Assembly (NCBI GenBank): GCA_021613335.1
Contig: JAJTWR010000228.1
Span: 1,747,501 to 1,811,500, forward strand
Source of the DNA: Whitmania pigra
Taxonomy: Eukaryota > Annelida > Clitellata > Hirudinida > Haemopidae
Direction: 5' to 3'
DNA: 64,000 nt
The translations under genes were made by a program, and so were the position numbers. This document shows, in pieces, positions 16,920 to 38,664 of this stretch (within the stretch, counting starts at the first letter, position 1; the number at the start of each line of letters is the position of its first letter). The notes beneath the pieces were generated by a model. The model searched no databases. It saw only the letters and a program-made list of their open reading frames with translations, and was not told the origin of the DNA.

Positions 16920-18407
16920 CATCTGATTACAAAAATATTTCATACCGCATCTCGTTTTGAAAACCAGCTGGCATATTGTATACACATCTTTTTACTTGTT
17001 ATATAGCTAGCTCATTTTATTTTTGTGTATAATTTTATGAATTATTTTTACTGAATCCCATGCGACGGTTGAGGCGTTTTTAATCGTTTTGCTTTCTTTC
17101 TAACGTGGGTTCCAATACATTTAAACTAGTCTCCTTCATGGTTAGTCGCAGAAATAAAGTATTGTTGTAGATCTGAAATTGTCCGGAGTTATTTTCTATT
17201 CATTATATGTTGTCAATTGCAAATAAGTCGAACGGCAATAAATACTGGGGACGGTCCTTAAACGACGACGCTTTTTAATAACATTTTTTTACCATCTTTC
17301 CATTTTCTCCAAAAAAAGATAACCTCCAAATAGACAAATCAATATTGTTGACCTACTCAGAGTTTCAAGACTAGCGACTTAAACATTGCAGAAAGGCATT
17401 TTGTTGTTTGCTGGATGAAAATGTTTGACCGTGACGATCTGTTCTGCTTTGCGGTTTAAGACAATTAAGAGCAAAAGATTGTGTATGAATGCGTAGTGAT
17501 TTTTTTTTTAGTTTGTTTGGAATTTAATATTTAATCAGGAAAATTGGATTAAAGTCGGTATATGCCCAATCGAAATATTCATCAGTCGATGTTCATAATT
17601 GAGGTAGCATATTATTGTAGCATTGTTACATAAGATGACAAACATTCTATTTTTTTACTTTTATGAGTGTACCAAAAAAAAAGATGACACAAAGAAATGG
17701 TAGAATAAATTTTGCTTTAATCTGTGGACTGAGATTTTAAATGAATTATTTAAAATGAACATTTATTAAATAAAATGATTTAACTTTAATTTGACAAATA
17801 ATATTTTTAGTAAGTTTGAATTTTGAATTTTTCAGCGTATAACTTGAATATCACGAATAGTAGTCTCAATGCTTTTTAATGAAAAAGACCTGGTTAACTA
17901 GTCTTGCAATACGGCTGATAAAGATGGTTTTAATTTTAAAGTTTAAGAACTCAGATTTTTCAAATGTGGGAGCATTTTTGGATGAGCCATGCCAACGCAA
18001 AAATTCATTATTCTAGCATGAGGGTCGTGTGTTGTCTGCTCATAAAGCCTTTGAAGGAAAAATGTCCCAAATGCTATAAAACAAGTAAATTTGTCAAGTA
18101 AAAAGTCCTATTACCAATAATTTAGATAGTCTAATATCTTATCTATATTTTTAAATTTTATCCAAGTAATTGTTAGTGCCATTATCTATTCCATGGTTGG
18201 ATAGCATCAAAAATAAAAAAAAGTCAACAATAGAAATATATTTTTGAACATTTTTTTGGCAAGTATTTAGCAATTAACCTCACGGTCTTTTGTTCAGAAA
18301 TAGTCCTGTTGTGTGTTGTGATGTGTTGTAGTTTTCTTGCTTTAGACGGATTGCTTGTAGACGTCGCGAGCAACAGTTAATGTCGCATTTGTAATTTTGA
18401 AGGTAAA
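16920..18407. other. 3' UTR and spacer between protocadherin and BRSK
   Basis: Holds the protocadherin 3' UTR to about 17180, then AT-rich sequence with no supported gene. The BRSK promoter and 5' UTR must lie in the last few hundred bases. No TATA box stands out. Confidence 0.6.
17153..17158 (+). terminator. Poly(A) signal of protocadherin
   Basis: AATAAA 234 nt downstream of the full-length stop codon. Confidence 0.6.
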
Positions 18408-27345
<8,938 letters not shown>

Positions 27346-30300
27346 TTGGCAGAGCAGAGGAGAAGGCGGAGTCAAGTTGGAAAGGAAGAAATTCATTGGT
27401 GGAGCACTGCCAAGATTGTTGTCCAGTTTTTTTAATTTTTTGTCAAACCTACCTGCACTGCCATCTAGTTTCCAATGATCAATGCTTGCCACAGTTGTTG
27501 TTATCATTATCATAATCATGATTTCTTCGGTGGTAGTTTTACTGAAGTGAGGATGCAAAGCTATTTACTATTTTTCCTCATGGCGCTCATTCTTCCAGCC
27601 GTCGAGTTGATGGCAACATCAATCAGTTAGTTGGTTGGTCGGATGTATGGATTGATGGATCAATCGATTGGTTGGTCGGGTTGATTGATGGGAACACTTG
27701 TTGATTGTGTCTGAACGGTGGCAGTTTTAGGAATCATCATACTCTTGAGTACAAGTGTACTTGCCATCTTCTCATGGCATTACTGCCATTGACCTTTCAG
27801 TTATCTGTTGACCTTCCATTCACCTGCATTTAACCTTTGTGACGTAATGTTTCCATTGGGCACGTTGGACGAATTCTTATTCACTTCGGTTTTTCAATTC
27901 TCTATACTTTTTTGTGTCTTGTTGACATATTTTGCAATATTTCTTATTTTTATTATTTCTGTTATTCCTTCCATACAGGATTTTGAGTGTGATTATTTTC
28001 ATTAGTGCTTTATTATTGATGTGGTGACACTTTTTGTTAGGACTATAACTAATAACATGAGTCACATATAATCATGCCATATAAAAGTTGCAAAAAAAAT
28101 ATTGTCAATAACTTTTGAAAGAATTTCATTCAGTCAATCTTTCAATTAGTCTTTCGTTCTTTCTTTCAATAACCATTCAGTTATTGTTTCATTCAATCAA
28201 TCAAAATAAATTTCAACCATGTTTCAATCGTTACCCAAACTGATGAAGTAATGTGGCTTTATTGCCATCACTATGACTTGTAGGTTGCTTTCCTGTATGT
28301 GTTTAGCTGTGGTAGAGATGTCATACGGAGTGCATATATAATCACGCACAGATGCATGTGAATGGGCATTGTAGTTGTTCTTGTTGTGTAGATTCGTGCC
28401 AGAGTCAGCCAGGTTCAGTCTTTACATATGATTTCGTAATGTACGTGCATAAAACATATTTAACATCATCTGTGCTGATGTAATTCTAGTCACTCTGTGT
28501 GAGATTCTGGTAATGATCCATTCATTTGTCATCTGTCTTGAAAGTGATTGGATGCACCTGTGTTATGACTAACCTGTTGTTCCTTCATCTACTTGTGGTG
28601 CATTTGGGAGAAACAGCATCAAATCAAATATTGTGATTCGTGTTTGTGACGTTGTGTGTGTATTTTTGTTTTAACTCTACTTTGACATATGACTAATTTT
28701 AAACTTAGATTTTAATTTCATTCAATTTTTTGGGTTTTTTTTAAACAAATTTTTCAAGTTTCGGTATAATTCTTGTAGATTTTGTAATTCCTGTTGTCGT
28801 CATCTTCATCATCATTGTCGTCGTTACAATAAAAAATGCCACATCAACAACATTAACAATAATAACAATCACTTAACAAAACATTACAAACTCATTCTGC
28901 CATTCAATGCTGGTCATGGAATGCATTGTATTTTTGCATTTTATCATTCGTCACATCAACCTTCCAACTCAGGCCTCAGTTGACAGCCCATAAACAGCTT
29001 CCATTGGCTGGTGTCGGTCATGATCAGGATAACAGCAGCCATGATATTTTGAGAAGCATCACATCTTTGTGACGTCATACTCTAAATTTTTCATCGATTT
29101 AGTTTTCTTAGGGTTGCCGATCATCTTGATGCTCTGTGGTTAATGGATGCGTAATGAATAATTAATCGTGCGTTTATTCTAATTAGGTTTGAATAATTAA
29201 TATTTCTCCTTGGCTTCTATCTCATTGGTACCGCTCTAAAGGCTCTTTCCACATGCTCCTCGATTATCATAATTTATTCATCTCTGCCAGACTTTGTAGT
29301 CGTAGGTGACTCTGTATGTTCGTCGTTTGTGAACTTTCAATTTGCAATGTACGTCTTGCTTTTCACTCACAACATTCGTTGCCCTACCTTAGGCATGACT
29401 CATCCTGAATCCTGTGCTATTTACAGCAAAGGAATTTTTAATTATTTCTTATTCATTGTTATTTACCTTCCATGTCGTTTCGATTCACGTTTTCTTAAGG
29501 AACGTAGAACCATTCAATCACTTTGCCATTTTTTTGAGCAACAACCTGACGATTCTTGCGATTGCATGTGATTCCATCGTACGTTTATCGAGGGTTGTCG
29601 CAGACATTAAATGTGAAAACATTCATTCTTGTTATCACCTGTTCATTCACTAACTCATTCACTGACTTGTTGTTGTGATGATGAAGATCTTAACCATCTA
29701 CCACCTCATAATTTGGACGAATGATTTTCATCTCATCTGTCTTTTTAGAAACCTGGTCGTTTTCTGTTTTCAATTTTGTGAGAATTTATTGAAACATTAA
29801 AAAGATACCTCAAATCTAAAAGTCAAATCTTCAATTGAGCAAGTTTTATTCAATTTGTATTTATATATTAATTATTTTCGAAATATCTGCTCAAAGCTAA
29901 GCCCCGTGTTGCTTTGGAACTGAAATGTCGCTATGATGATGATGATGACGATGGTGGTGATGATGATGAAGAGGGGTAAGGTCTATATGGTCCATCTTCA
30001 TAGTTCTTTCTTCAGGTCATCGATGCTGGGCAGTAAAACACAAGTTTCAAACAAATTGTTTGTAAAGGAACCGCTGTGTTAGGACAAGTCTTAGGTTGTC
30101 ACAAAAACATATTGCTAGAGGTTATTGTTATTAAAGCATTAATTAATATTAAGATTATTGTGTAGCTGTAGTTGCCAAAATGTAATTGCTGTTCGTAAAA
30201 CCTCTCAGCCACTAATAGTTGAATGCCATGACAATTATTATCTTATGGCTTTAAATAAAGAACATTGACATCATTATTTGATCGGCATCAACATGAACAT

Positions 30301-30478
30301 TGTTATTGTTGCAAACGGAGTCCAAGAGAAATGTAAGAATTTGCAATGGTGATTTGATAGAAATACAACGCATCAAATGTTGAACTACTTCACATTTTAA
30401 TATGCCATTATATTATATTATATTGTATAGCATTATATTATTATATTATATAGCATTAACAAAACTAGTGGGCATCAA
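27346..30478. other. BRSK 3' UTR and convergent spacer
   Basis: BRSK (+) and the next gene (-) converge here. The stretch is AT-rich with short imperfect repeats: a TTGG/GATT block at 27620-27690, TTTC/ATTC blocks at 28110-28210, and GAT at 29936-29968. There is no supported ORF. I cannot place the BRSK poly(A) site with confidence. Confidence 0.6.
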
Positions 30479-33288
30479 TCAGGAGGCCGGCCAATAATTC
30501 ACCATGTCTGAGAGGGTCGTGTACTTGTAAGGAGCTTTCCTATTGGCTGACTCAATTATCTGCTTGTGAAGAGACTTCTGAATGGCTACAAAGGTGGCCA
30601 ACAGACTGACCTGTTGCTTTATGATATTGTTGAGACAAGACATGGCTGGAGTGAAACTGGTTAAGTCTGAAATATCGTTCAAAAGTTGTTGTTGTTGCTG
30701 ATGTTGTTGTCAGTTTGTACTTGATTTTTATGTATCTGTTACATTATCAACAGTTATTAAAAAGGTCAAATAGCATCAGAATTTAGAGATTAAATTTAAA
30801 GAATACAAGATCCTTGTTTTATATATAGAGATTTTTGTATCAAAAATTTACAACAATCATTATCATCATCACCCATAAGTGAGCTGATTCCCTCCCTGGA
30901 GGTCAGAAATTTCCTTTCCACATCCTTGAACTTGAACTCGAACGACTGATGTCCATCTGCAATGAAAACAACAACATCATAATAAATGAGGTCATCAGTT
31001 AATCAATATACAATCTTATTAATAATTATACTTAAGTATAATATGAGAAATATTTATAGTTTAAACTTTTTATAATTATAATAGCATGCCCGAAGCAAGC
31101 CCCAAGTACCAACCAAACAGCCAATGGTTCTCGTTTACGTTGAGGTCAAGTCCAGTTTGAACCCCAGTGTTGATGAGTCTTTTCTGTGACTTCTTACTGC
31201 CCTCTTCAGATGGAAAACTTGCAAATGAATCGGTGTAAGACTCCATTGATGACTCGGTTGATGAACACGTGGGCGACCTTCTTGGCTTCACTCTGTTGAC
31301 CTTTGAACTACGTTTTGGTGAACTCTTAGTGCCTTTTGAGGTTGATGACCTTGAACCGCTTGATCCTGATGAATTTGTACTCTTGTTCGATGTTGACGAG
31401 GCCTTTGTAGATCTGCATTTTCATTGTTCCGTGAGAAATAAAGTTACCAAATAAAGAACATTTCATAATTATAAAATTTAAAAATTAATAAATGCACTCA
31501 ATTAAATGACAAAAAGTAATAGATTACAAACAAACACCTAAAGAACCTTACTTGGAACAACCAACTGGTGATGAGGAGTAAGTCTCAGTTTTTATGGAGC
31601 TGCTGGGAATTTAATTAATATTCAGATTAAAATGTTTAGCATACTTAATTAAAATTCAGCAACTGTTAAGCATAAGTAATTTAATATATATTTATACAAA
31701 TTATATAATTTTTAAATTTATCATAATTTATATTCGGCATAAATATAACAACACTGTTTAACACAGTGAAATCTATCTCAATTAAAAATAGATATTGATT
31801 TAATCAATCGTTAACCTCAAATCCTCAACACGGCTTCTGATTGATTCCTCTTCAATGACATCATCATCATCATAATCATAATCATTTCTTGTAACTTTCT
31901 TCTTTTTCTTCACCTTATTTTCATCCTTTGGGGCATGGAACAGTGACCTGGATTGCCCTGTAGCCTTGACCTTGGCATGGAAAGGATCATCCTTCAACTT
32001 GCTGGAGCTGACATTGGCACTAAAGGAGAAGGCAGCTTTGGTTGTCTTTTTGATGTTTTGATGATGAACACTGTTGTCATCACTGTGGTTATTGCCAACA
32101 TTGATGGGAGCATCTTTTTCAGGCTCAAAAGCTTTTATGAGTTCACTGGCATCTGCTTGGATGTTCCCAAAGATATCATCATCATTATCGTCATCTTCAT
32201 CAATGTCATCTGCAGTACTTCTGCCATTGTCGTCGCTCGTTTTTATTTCTTCAACTGTCACGTCATTTGAAAGGAGGCCTCTTCCATCGTGTATGTTTCC
32301 ATGCTGGACATCCAAATCTTCTTCGACGACCTCGTCAATGCTTGCCTCGAGTTCGAGGTCACTCGTTGACGTTTTGAATATCGAGCTCGCTTCAAGTTTG
32401 ACCTTTCTTGTGATTGGGGCATTATCGAGGTCCAATGTTTTCTTTTGTGGAATATCTTTTGCTTCGATTTCACTTTTGTTGCTGGTAATAGTATCTTTCC
32501 TTATAAATTTGTCTGCCAAATAACAAGCATATTTTTCACTATACAATTTTTAATGAAATTGCATTAGATTACTTTTCATTTTTGATGCTTCAGAATCCGA
32601 CTGACCAAACAAGTCACTTAAGTCATCCGCTGCAGCTGACGTTAGAAAATCAGAAAATAAGTTTTAATGTTTATAACAAGTTCAATTTGTGCATAAGATT
32701 TGGTGATATGAAATTTGGCAAAGGTTATTATCAGTTTTATTTAAAATAACACCATCCTAGCTCTTATTGAAATTCTTTTGATATTTGGTCAATAACCACA
32801 AAGTAATACAACTGCACCTCTATTTGCATCCAATTTTGAACTGTTAATGTTGTTATTTTGTCCAGCATTTGCATGAAAATTTACACTTTTGTCCATTTGC
32901 TCATTTGTAAAATGATCTGTCCTAAATGGTTTTGAAATGGATTCATTATCATTTTTTTTCTTTATAAATCTATTCGTTCTTTTGGGTTTGGCTTCAGAAG
33001 AATCTTCTGATATTGAAATGTCACTGATGTCGTCAATGCTCTGCCAGTCGCTCTTTTTAGACGTCTAGAAAACATATGTGCATACGCCTGTCATATGGGT
33101 AGTTTCTTTAACCATGTGTTAAAACTTAGAATTCAAAATTTTAAACGATTTAGTAAAACGCTTCTAACCCGAACGCCCAAGTCATTCTCAGATGTCCCAA
33201 CGTTGATTATCCCTTTAAGTTGCAACGAAGCCCTATTCAAGATTTCGTCTACATTAGAAACTCTCGATTTTGCGGGATTCAAATACAT
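30479..33288 (-). CDS. Acidic Ser/Lys-rich protein, tentatively C19orf44-like (DUF4614)
   Basis: Eight minus-strand exons stay in phase: 33169-33288, 32818-33064, 32573-32635, 31816-32512, 31552-31602, 31114-31412, 30873-30956 and 30479-30666, giving 582 aa. The protein is mostly disordered: an early DDISDISISED segment, NRFIKKK, a central Asp-rich tract (DIDEDDDNDDDIF), a Ser/Thr/Lys tract, then TESSMESYTDSFASFPSEEG. The C-terminal 90 residues are more ordered: DGHQSFEFKFKDVERKFL, then a likely helix with NNIIKQQVSLLATF and the end KYTTLSDMVNYW. This layout (FxDxSD-type N-terminus, basic NRFxKKK, helical C-terminus with YTTL) reminds me of C19orf44 proteins; that is from memory and uncertain. 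An in-frame ATG at 33288 is used. The frame stays open upstream to an ATG at 33357, which would add 23 residues. The donor of exon 6 (GTTGGT) is weak. Confidence 0.65.
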
Positions 33289-33674
33289 TTTAATACCGTG
33301 CCTTAACAATGTTTTGATCAAACTTCTGTGGCTATAGAAACCTTTTGTGTTTTTCAATAATTCGTTATTAAGTGTCTTTTGTTGTTTATTTCGTGTAGGA
33401 AGAGATATTTCGACGTCGAAAAATCTTCGGAACGTCGTCTACCGGCTATCTCAGAAACATCTAAGTCAAAGGTTGAATTTTAATTTCATTTTTTAAAATT
33501 CAGTTTTTTGATTTTTAATTAGTTTGAGGTTTCAGTTGAAGCTTCGCTAATTAGCGAGTCTTTGCCTGGAAATGTTTTCTTCTTGACTTTGAGTGAAGAA
33601 CGTTTTTATTTGTTTCAGACTCGAAGGCGCTCATCAAATCGTATTTCATTTTGTTCTTAGAAATCTGAAGCAAG
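33289..33674. promoter_or_regulatory. Probable bidirectional promoter interval
   Basis: Two genes start on opposite strands about 386 bp apart (starts at 33288 on minus and 33675 on plus). A shared promoter is inferred from geometry alone. A TATA box or CpG island is not evident. A pyrimidine-AG site at 33659-33660 could be the acceptor of a 5' UTR intron of the plus-strand gene. Confidence 0.4.
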
Positions 33675-34241
33675 ATGGCGCATCAGTGGAGCACGGCATT
33701 TTCAGAATTGGTGCTTTGCATTTTTTGCTGCGGCGTTTGTTATAAAATAAGCGATCAGAACAAATTCGTGTGCTCCGCCATCGCGGCTACGGCAGCTGCA
33801 GCATTTTTTGGCATATGGAGGTACGGATTGAGAGACTGTCCTTCGGATATTTACCGGTGGCATCGCTTCACGACCAGGGTTGCATTCACGTTCACCCCAT
33901 CTCTGCTTGCTTCGGTCTACGTGGCACAGGTGCATAGCGTGGGCTCCATGGCACTTATGGTGGCTCCCATGATCGTAACCTTCGTCATGTCCGAGGTGGC
34001 ACCGGAATCTCAAGAAGTCTTCATGACCCTGCTGAGCGTCGGCTCCCTGTTCGCCATCATCTACGTCTCCATGATCCAGAACATCGTATCGGGGGTTATC
34101 GGAGCAGTCCTCTTGATTGTCTCCTCCGTACTGGCTCAGAGCGAGGGCTCCATCAATGGCATCAAGAGGGTGGATCTGTTCCACTTCCTCCTCATCCCAT
34201 CTCTGTACTTCCTGGTCAACGGAGCCGGGGTTAGCATCTGA
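33675..34241 (+). CDS. Multi-spanning membrane protein, possibly TMEM276-like
   Basis: A single-exon ORF of 188 aa with good coding composition, clearly more GC-rich than its flanks. There is no cleavable signal. I see about six hydrophobic segments: about 9-25, 31-48, 66-84, 90-108, 115-135 and 137-153, plus a hydrophobic C-terminus (FHFLLIPSLYFLVNG). The N-terminus HQWSTAFSELVL resembles the start of TMEM276-type proteins as I remember it; treat this as a hint only. No catalytic motif is visible. The ATG at 33675 follows GCAAG and is the first in frame. It is divergent from the gene at 30479-33288. A long minus-strand frame overlapping it is a shadow. Confidence 0.8.
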   Translation: MAHQWSTAFSELVLCIFCCGVCYKISDQNKFVCSAIAATAAAAFFGIWRYGLRDCPSDIYRWHRFTTRVAFTFTPSLLASVYVAQVHSVGSMALMVAPMIVTFVMSEVAPESQEVFMTLLSVGSLFAIIYVSMIQNIVSGVIGAVLLIVSSVLAQSEGSINGIKRVDLFHFLLIPSLYFLVNGAGVSI

Positions 34242-35508
34242 AGAAGACCCGATCCATCTGGATTTGTTCCTCGTGGAGAAAATTCTTGAAGGCTCTGGAT
34301 TTTTTTGTTGCCTCATTGAAATTATGTTTTTCTTTTTTGAGTGTTTTTGTCTTCTGAGGGAAGTCGTGGTGAAAGATTTCACTCGATTTGGAGTCTAGTC
34401 TGGTTTTTCCGGGGGATTTGATATTCAAGTTATCGCTTTGTGTGTGCTTGCCTCTTCAATGCTAGCTTGGGCATCGTCATCATTACTGCCTACTTTGTTA
34501 TTATTATTATTATTGAACTTAAATCTTCTGATATAATTCAAACGAGCATACCTCCTACTAAGTGTTAGATTCTGATATTTCTTATTCAAGTTGGTTCATC
34601 TTGGTGATTTAGAACCATTCTCCTGTTGTTGTATGATCGATACCATCCTCTCGACTTTGGATGAAATGACAAGTGAAGAAATTCGACAGTGTATGAAGGC
34701 TAATTTATGTTCATTATTATCATAACTACATATTCATTATGATTATAAGTAGTTTAATTGTCATCGACATCTTGAATGTCGTAGCAACATCTACGTTAAA
34801 AGACTTGCATTCAATCAAAATTTCCTTCCTGTTGCATATTAACATGGCTACTGACTTGATTGTGGAGCTCAATTTGCATATGTTAACCATCTCATTTGCA
34901 TACTGTTTTTTGTCAGACTTTCCTTCGTGTCAACTGAGAATTCGTGCGGTAGTCGAATCGGCCGGTCGTATAAAAATAGAAAATTGGAATTTGTTAACCC
35001 GAACGTTGTTATTATTATAAGGTTTTTTAAGTTCACACTTTATGTAACATCTGTTTTTTGTCATTTGGTCTCGAAACATTATGAACTTATTGGCTTAATT
35101 CGTTTTGGCAAAAAAGTGCTGCCTCAGTGTTTGTGAACCTCATCATGAGCTGTGCATGTATCTAATGTAGGTGACTTGTGCTGATATGGATGTGTGGAAC
35201 TAATTCAAAAAGATGAAGCTGGATTTTGAAATGAATCACCCCCGACCAAGAAAACCACAGAAACCTAGTGTTTGGATGGTGAAGAGCAAATTTGGTTCCC
35301 ACAATTGTGTATAATTCGGCGCGAATTATTGGGGTACTGGTTCGTAGTTTTGAGTGACTGATTTGTTGTGGTTTGCAATTTTTATCTATGACTGCGCTGC
35401 TCCAAAAGCTTTAACGAGCGAACACGAGTGGTAGATGCTATTGACTGACAATTGACCTACGAAACCTAAGGAACGATCTTCTGAAACCTGAAACGAATAA
35501 GAACCGAC
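34242..35508. other. 3' UTR and spacer, no gene supported
   Basis: Probably 3' UTR of the membrane-protein gene followed by the convergent downstream side of the Ig-like gene. Short ORFs at 34739-35136 have no support. I find no clear AATAAA close to either stop codon. Confidence 0.6.
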
Positions 35509-38005
35509 TTAAAGTCGCTGGCGACCAGTAGTTTGGAAGACAACGAGAAACGCGAGGAAAAGCAAACACGTCGAAGCGGTCACGTGCCTAGATTTGTTCA
35601 CACCGGCGTGCATAAACCTACTCGCCAGGATTGTCTGACCAGCTTCGAACAAGGTGGTCTCTCCCTTGGAGTTCCTGAAGTGGATCTCGCAGGAGTAGGG
35701 AAATGAGGACAAGTTCATATACTTCTCGAAGACTACTACAGAGGCCAAGCCAGGTCTCGTTGTTTGCTTGTTGCCCATGTTTTGAGACAAATCTGCACAC
35801 CTGAGGAAAGGCTGCATCCTGCCATAGTAGCTGATCACGCAGCGAAAGAGTGCTTGCCACTTTTGCCCTGGAGGTAGTAGCTCGATCGTCATCGGTTCGT
35901 CGATCGTTACCATTACCAGCTCTGCTCTGTAGTGCATGTCTGTGACGTTCTTGAAGCGGACGCTGCAGCAGTAGGTGCCCGTGGTTCTCGGCTTGACTTC
36001 GAGGACCGTCAAGGAGTGCTGGCCCTGCTCTGACGAGTTGACCCTGTAGTTGGTGAGGACGTTTTTTGGAAGGGGCTTGGCATTCTGGTAGATGAGTCCG
36101 CTAAAGGCATTCTGTAGGACTCCGTCAAATTCCCAAGTAACTGTGACTGCATCCTTGTCAGTTATACAATGGAAGACCACGTTCCTAGTGTTCTCTCTGA
36201 CCACCACGTTTTTGGGGGTCTGAATTTTTGATTGGTGGCTAAACTCGAATTTCTTACCCAGGATCACTTTGGGTCCTATCGTGGATGGCCCAATCCTTTT
36301 TGAGTCTTGCGGTTTCATCCTTCTGACGTAAATTTCTTCGAAGTGCACGCTCTTCCTGTTGGCCTGGTTTTCGAAGATGATTTTGCACACGGATGGAATG
36401 TAGGACAGAACCACCGTTTCGTTAAAAAACACCTGGGAACATTTTTGGAAGATGATGAATAGTGAGTGACTTTTTCGACGTTCAGCCTTTCCTGGTCATT
36501 TCAGGAGGCATTTTGCATGCGCGGATTAGTATTGGTTTTTTTTTATATATGGAATTACATTTAAAATCTACGAGTTAAGTTACTCAGCATCCATATGAAA
36601 AAATTAAATAGAGAATTTAACAAGTTTAGAATCGATTCTCTAGTCTAAGTAATCCAAAACCAACCTCATGAACCCCTTCAATCTGCTCCATGTTCATCGG
36701 TTTAATATCCTGATTTCCACAGATCAAGATAGGCAGAAGATTTCCCCTGAAAGACATTCTGAAAGTGATGGTCACCAGCCGATCCCCTAGACGACCCCCT
36801 TTTGCCACCACGTTGACGAAATTGTTTGTCCTTAAAACCACCACCAACTCGCCATTAAACGTCCTTCTGAGCGGTGGACTCGCTTGATAGGTCACCACGC
36901 ATCGATACTGACCCGCTGCCCTGTCATCGACGTCGATGAGATCCAACTGTGATACGTCCCTGAAACGCTGCCTCAGTCTGTACTTCGCCGGAGGGTAAGG
37001 AAAGCTGGTGCTCTGCTTGGTCAGGTCGGAGAAACCGTAGCAATTCTGAAAAGGATCGATGAAGGCCCAATAGAAATAGTCAGGGGGCGGGTGAACGTCG
37101 CAGGAAAACTCGATGTTAGTAGAAAAGTTCACCCGGATGACTCTATCTTCGGGTCCTCTGATGAGCATGTTGTTGTTGCCGGATGTTTTCAGCCTCCTGC
37201 GCTTCAGAGCCTTGAAACTGTCTATGAGCTGGGTGTCAAAAGACTTGTAGGTGACGCTCTTCTCGCCCCTGTCCTTGAAAATGATGCTGCATCTGAGTGG
37301 GGGAAGGTCGGGCAGAAAGCAGCCAGAAAATATGCTGGTGTAAACGATATTCTCTCTGAATCTCGAGTCAGATATCCGACCGTTGATAAACTCTCCATTT
37401 GAGCAGAGAACGTGAGGTTTCATAGTGCCACAGAACTTGATCACCCACTTGAAGTACATTATCGGAGAGAACACCGTTCCGAGGTTGTGCTCAATCGATA
37501 CCACTACTACTTCGGCAAAGTTGGAGACCAAATCTGACCCAGGGTAGGCAGTGGCGCACCTGTAGGTTCCAGCTATGCCCATTGTTGCGTTCAAAATGAC
37601 CAAACTGTTTTGACCTGGTATAGATCTGTTCATAGCGTAGTACATATCCCAGTTTGGTCTGATTCGACCGTTATCATAGATGGTGCCTGTGAGACTGAGC
37701 CCTGAACCTTTTTCGACGGTCCATATGACCTTGCTGATACCTGGGGCGACGGAACAATGAAGCTCAACATTCTGAGCATGTAGGGTAACGGCAGAATTCC
37801 TCGGCATTGGCATTTCTCTTCTCTCCTCAAAAACGACCTTCTCAAATTGATTTGGTCTTACAGCTGCCGTAGTCCGCCGGTACATGAAGTCATCGAACGT
37901 CGTAAAGGTTGTGGTAAAATCTGCTTCTTCGCTGGTTTCATATTCCCATTCTGCCGTCGTCATCTGGAGAAAGAAGCAGACCAGAATAGCACCCGATGTT
38001 ATCAT
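35509..38005 (-). CDS. Three-module Ig-like surface protein
   Basis: Exons 36665-38005 (447 codons) and 35509-36432 join in phase 0 (GVHE|VFFN) to give 754 aa. Residues 1-18 are a signal peptide. The body is three repeats, each an Ig domain followed by a second, divergent beta-type domain. Ig1: Cys84, Trp95, Cys150 (AGTYRC). Ig2: Cys302, Trp313, Cys369 (AGQYRC). Ig3: Cys536, Trp547, Cys602 (TGTYCC). The second domains share a pattern FxxxxxG.(M/L).P.xLxC ... PxxCxIxF: Cys201/239, Cys429/463, Cys659/695. Several NxS/T sites are present. A hydrophobic end (about 733-747) after Ser/Arg/His suggests a GPI signal or a tail anchor. It is probably an extracellular recognition or adhesion protein; function is unknown, and no named family comes to mind. 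Confidence 0.85.
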
Positions 38006-38664
38006 ATTGTCCAGCTTGTTGTTATGTTGTTAAAGCGTAAGCCTGTTTTGGTGTAATCAACGATACAAAAATTAATGTTATGACTTTCACTTCATGTTGA
38101 TCAATGTAGGTGATGACGTAACGACTCACGAAAACATTGGAAATGAAATACTTTCTCAAATATTGTCAAGCCCAATTCATGATGAAGTAGTTACAGAAAC
38201 TTAATAGAATGAGACAAAAAGTATTAAGTTTGACATCATAGGTGTCGACACGCGGGACAGTGTAATTGTATAATTAGCCTTACGTTATTATGATAACATG
38301 ATGTTATTATTTTGCTTTTATGAAGTATAAGTATACATTTTCAAATCCCTTTGTTATATTTTTGTGTTTTTTTTTCTTTGACAGAAGAGTTTGTTAAAAT
38401 AAATTTGACTAAAATGTGTTACTAAAAAGGCACAAATTAAAATAATGCTAAATATAATCTAATAATCTAATTAATTATATCACCTTGTGTTGTTTTCGCG
38501 TCAACTTTTAAAGTGCAGTTGTAAATATATTTAGAAGTGGGTGTCGGGCGGGTTTTCAACTCAATAATTTGTATAATAATAGAAAACATTAAACGCGTAT
38601 CAACGTTAGTGTAAATTTAAAAAAAAATAAGAAGATTAAAATATACAAATAATTTAGGAAGGAA
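38006..38664. other. Divergent spacer between Ig-like gene and NIPA
   Basis: About 660 bp between two divergently transcribed starts. AT-rich, with no ORF or clear promoter element, but both promoters should lie here. Confidence 0.6.

Noticed and set aside
31800..32546. Reading 31800-32546 as a complete single-exon protein
   Set aside because: The ORF is the fourth exon of a spliced gene. A GAG|GTTAAC donor and a phase-matched next exon explain it better than the stop at 31800.
33702..34382. 226-codon minus-strand ORF
   Set aside because: It lies opposite the 188 aa membrane protein, is rich in Asp/Gly/His as expected of a reverse-frame shadow, and shows no domain.
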